In this document: in pieces, positions 54,240-55,129 of the stretch
How the letters are laid out: each line of letters starts with the position of its first letter
Numbering within the stretch: position 1 is the stretch's first letter
Assembly (NCBI GenBank): GCA_946623755.1
Contig: CAMORK010000009.1
Location: 1 to 55,129 of the forward strand
Origin: an uncultured Butyrivibrio sp.
GTDB taxonomy: Bacteria > Bacillota > Clostridia > Lachnospirales > Lachnospiraceae
Length of the DNA: 55,129 nt
Direction: 5' to 3'
Notes under the pieces: model-generated
What the model was told of the DNA's origin: nothing
The model's input: the letters and a program-made list of their open reading frames with translations, nothing else
Database searches by the model: none
Made by a program: the position numbers and the translations under genes

Positions 54240-54893
54240 ATGTCAGAAGAAATGGAAAAGAGCCTCGAGCTGGTAGCTGAGGATTCTACCGAGGTAGTGT
54301 CTGATGAGGTATTATCAGATGCTGAGACTTCTGCAGAACAGGTAACAGATGCAGAAGGTGCAACTGAGAACGAGAATGCTCACTGGTACGTTGTTCATAC
54401 ATATTCCGGATATGAGAACAAGGTTAAGGCTAACCTTGAGAAGACCATAGAGAACAGACATCTTCAGAGTCAGATCCTTGAGGTAAGAGTACCTCTTCAG
54501 GATGTTGTAGAGGTTAAGAACGGTGCTCGCAAGAATGTTCAGAGAAAGATGTTCCCTGGTTATGTTCTTGTAAACATGGATATGAATGATGAGACATGGT
54601 ATGTTGTCCGCAATACCCGTGGCGTAACAGGTTTTGTGGGACCGGGATCCAAGCCGGTACCGCTTACAGATGCTGAGATCAAGAATCTTGGTATCAACAC
54701 CAAGAATACTATCACAGTTGACTTTGGTGTGGGCGATGAGATCGCTGTTATTGCCGGTGTTTGGAAGGATACAGCCGGAGTCGTACAGAGAATGGATTTC
54801 GGTAAGCAGACAGCTACGATCAACGTTGATCTGTTTGGTCGTGAGACACCTGTAGAGATCAGCTTTGCAGAAGTCAGAAAGATCGATTCATAA
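54240..54893 (+). CDS. nusG: Transcription antitermination protein NusG
   Basis: NusG binds RNA polymerase and couples it to termination factor or the ribosome. The 217-residue protein has an N-terminal acidic extension of about 45 residues rich in Glu, Ser and Thr, longer than most NusG, then the NGN domain HWYVVHTYSGYENKVKANLE, FPGYVLVNMDM and VRNTRGVTGFVG, and a C-terminal KOW domain (about 160-215). It begins 15 bases after secE with AGGAG. Confidence 0.95.
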   Translation: MSEEMEKSLELVAEDSTEVVSDEVLSDAETSAEQVTDAEGATENENAHWYVVHTYSGYENKVKANLEKTIENRHLQSQILEVRVPLQDVVEVKNGARKNVQRKMFPGYVLVNMDMNDETWYVVRNTRGVTGFVGPGSKPVPLTDAEIKNLGINTKNTITVDFGVGDEIAVIAGVWKDTAGVVQRMDFGKQTATINVDLFGRETPVEISFAEVRKIDS

Positions 54894-54898
54894 GTTTT

Positions 54899-55100
54899 GA
54901 TATTTGGGCGCTCTGCGCTTGAATATATAGCAGCTTAGGCTGCACGTAACCGCTGAGTGGGAGCAATTTCCGACGCACGTCTTTTGGGCGGCGATAAAAT
55001 TGCCCCTGTGATAGGTTCCAGCCGAGGTATTTTCGAGGCTGTTGAACCGAACCACTGGAGCAACACCGGAACTTTGCGCCGACCACATATTTTCAGGAGG
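54899..55100 (+). promoter_or_regulatory. Structured leader of rplK
   Basis: The 214-bp gap between nusG and rplK is rich in stems: GCAGC/GCTGC near 54930-54943, GCAATTT/AAATTGC (54963-54969 with 54997-55003), and a long hairpin GGTTC-CAGCC to GGCTG-TT-GAACC (55014-55048) whose tip has tandem G-A pairs. It may bind a ribosomal protein to control the operon, by analogy with other ribosomal leaders. I do not match it to a named class. Confidence 0.6.
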
Positions 55101-55107
55101 TGCCAGA

Positions 55108-55129
55108 ATGGCAAAGAAAGTCGAAGGAT
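55108..55129 (+). CDS. rplK: 50S ribosomal protein L11, first codons only
   Basis: The window ends after MAKKVEG, the usual start of L11, which lies in the stalk base of the ribosome. TCAGGAGGTG precedes the ATG. The position after nusG supports it. The gene runs off the end. Confidence 0.88.

Overview
This 55 kb window comes from the chromosome of a Gram-positive clostridium of the Lachnospiraceae, most like Butyrivibrio or Pseudobutyrivibrio. That placement is inferred from gene content: a lysine riboswitch, LL-type diaminopimelate genes, cellobiose phosphorylase, an ABC sugar transporter with no ATPase gene, a FliD-like protein ending in Cys, strong AGGAGG ribosome-binding sites, and the rpmG-secE-nusG-rplK order. 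I see no prophage, insertion sequence, CRISPR array, rRNA or tRNA. Most of it reads as ordinary core chromosome with accessory cell-surface genes.

Layout. 1-3.1 kb: lysine riboswitch, dapA, dapB and a eukaryotic-type hisA. 3.2-7.1 kb: cspA and a GGDEF protein (minus), a YerC/TrpR-like regulator (plus), then a LytM-like protein plus bactofilin operon (minus). 7.2-14.6 kb: a cellobiose-use locus, with cellobiose phosphorylase divergent from a LacI regulator, a substrate-binding lipoprotein and two permeases. 14.7-16 kb: a double-glycine leader peptide and a secreted repeat protein. 16-19.2 kb: ACT protein, hom and lysC. 20-27.7 kb: guaB, a GGDEF-EAL protein, glnS and a DUF2225 protein. 28-32.5 kb: TetR, a PfkB-like protein, malQ and a second LacI. 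32.5-35 kb: HicB-like protein, MscS, QueT and thymidine kinase. 35-40 kb: EF-hand protein behind a SigD-like promoter, hisC, an exporter, a methyltransferase and dapF. 40-42.6 kb: SEC-C protein and thrS. 42.6-53.7 kb: a surface-glycan region (two GT-C type membrane proteins, a TPR-GT2-methyltransferase fusion, Glf, a GT2-GtrA fusion) with a FliD-like gene inside it. 53.8 kb to the end: rpmG, secE, nusG, a structured leader and the first codons of rplK.

How the genes fit together. lysC, hom, dapA, dapB and dapF cover much of the aspartate pathway to lysine, cell-wall diaminopimelate and homoserine, in three separate places. Cellobiose would be taken up by the lipoprotein and permeases and split by phosphorolysis, under a LacI regulator whose 15-bp operator occurs as two exact inverted copies between the divergent genes.

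The best lead for something undescribed is an 88-bp intergenic repeat present twice (12591-12678 and 40544-40631). It folds into two similar hairpins. Several differences between the copies are compensatory, which points to a conserved structured RNA or palindromic element. Its apical hairpin reappears almost exactly in the leader of rplK.
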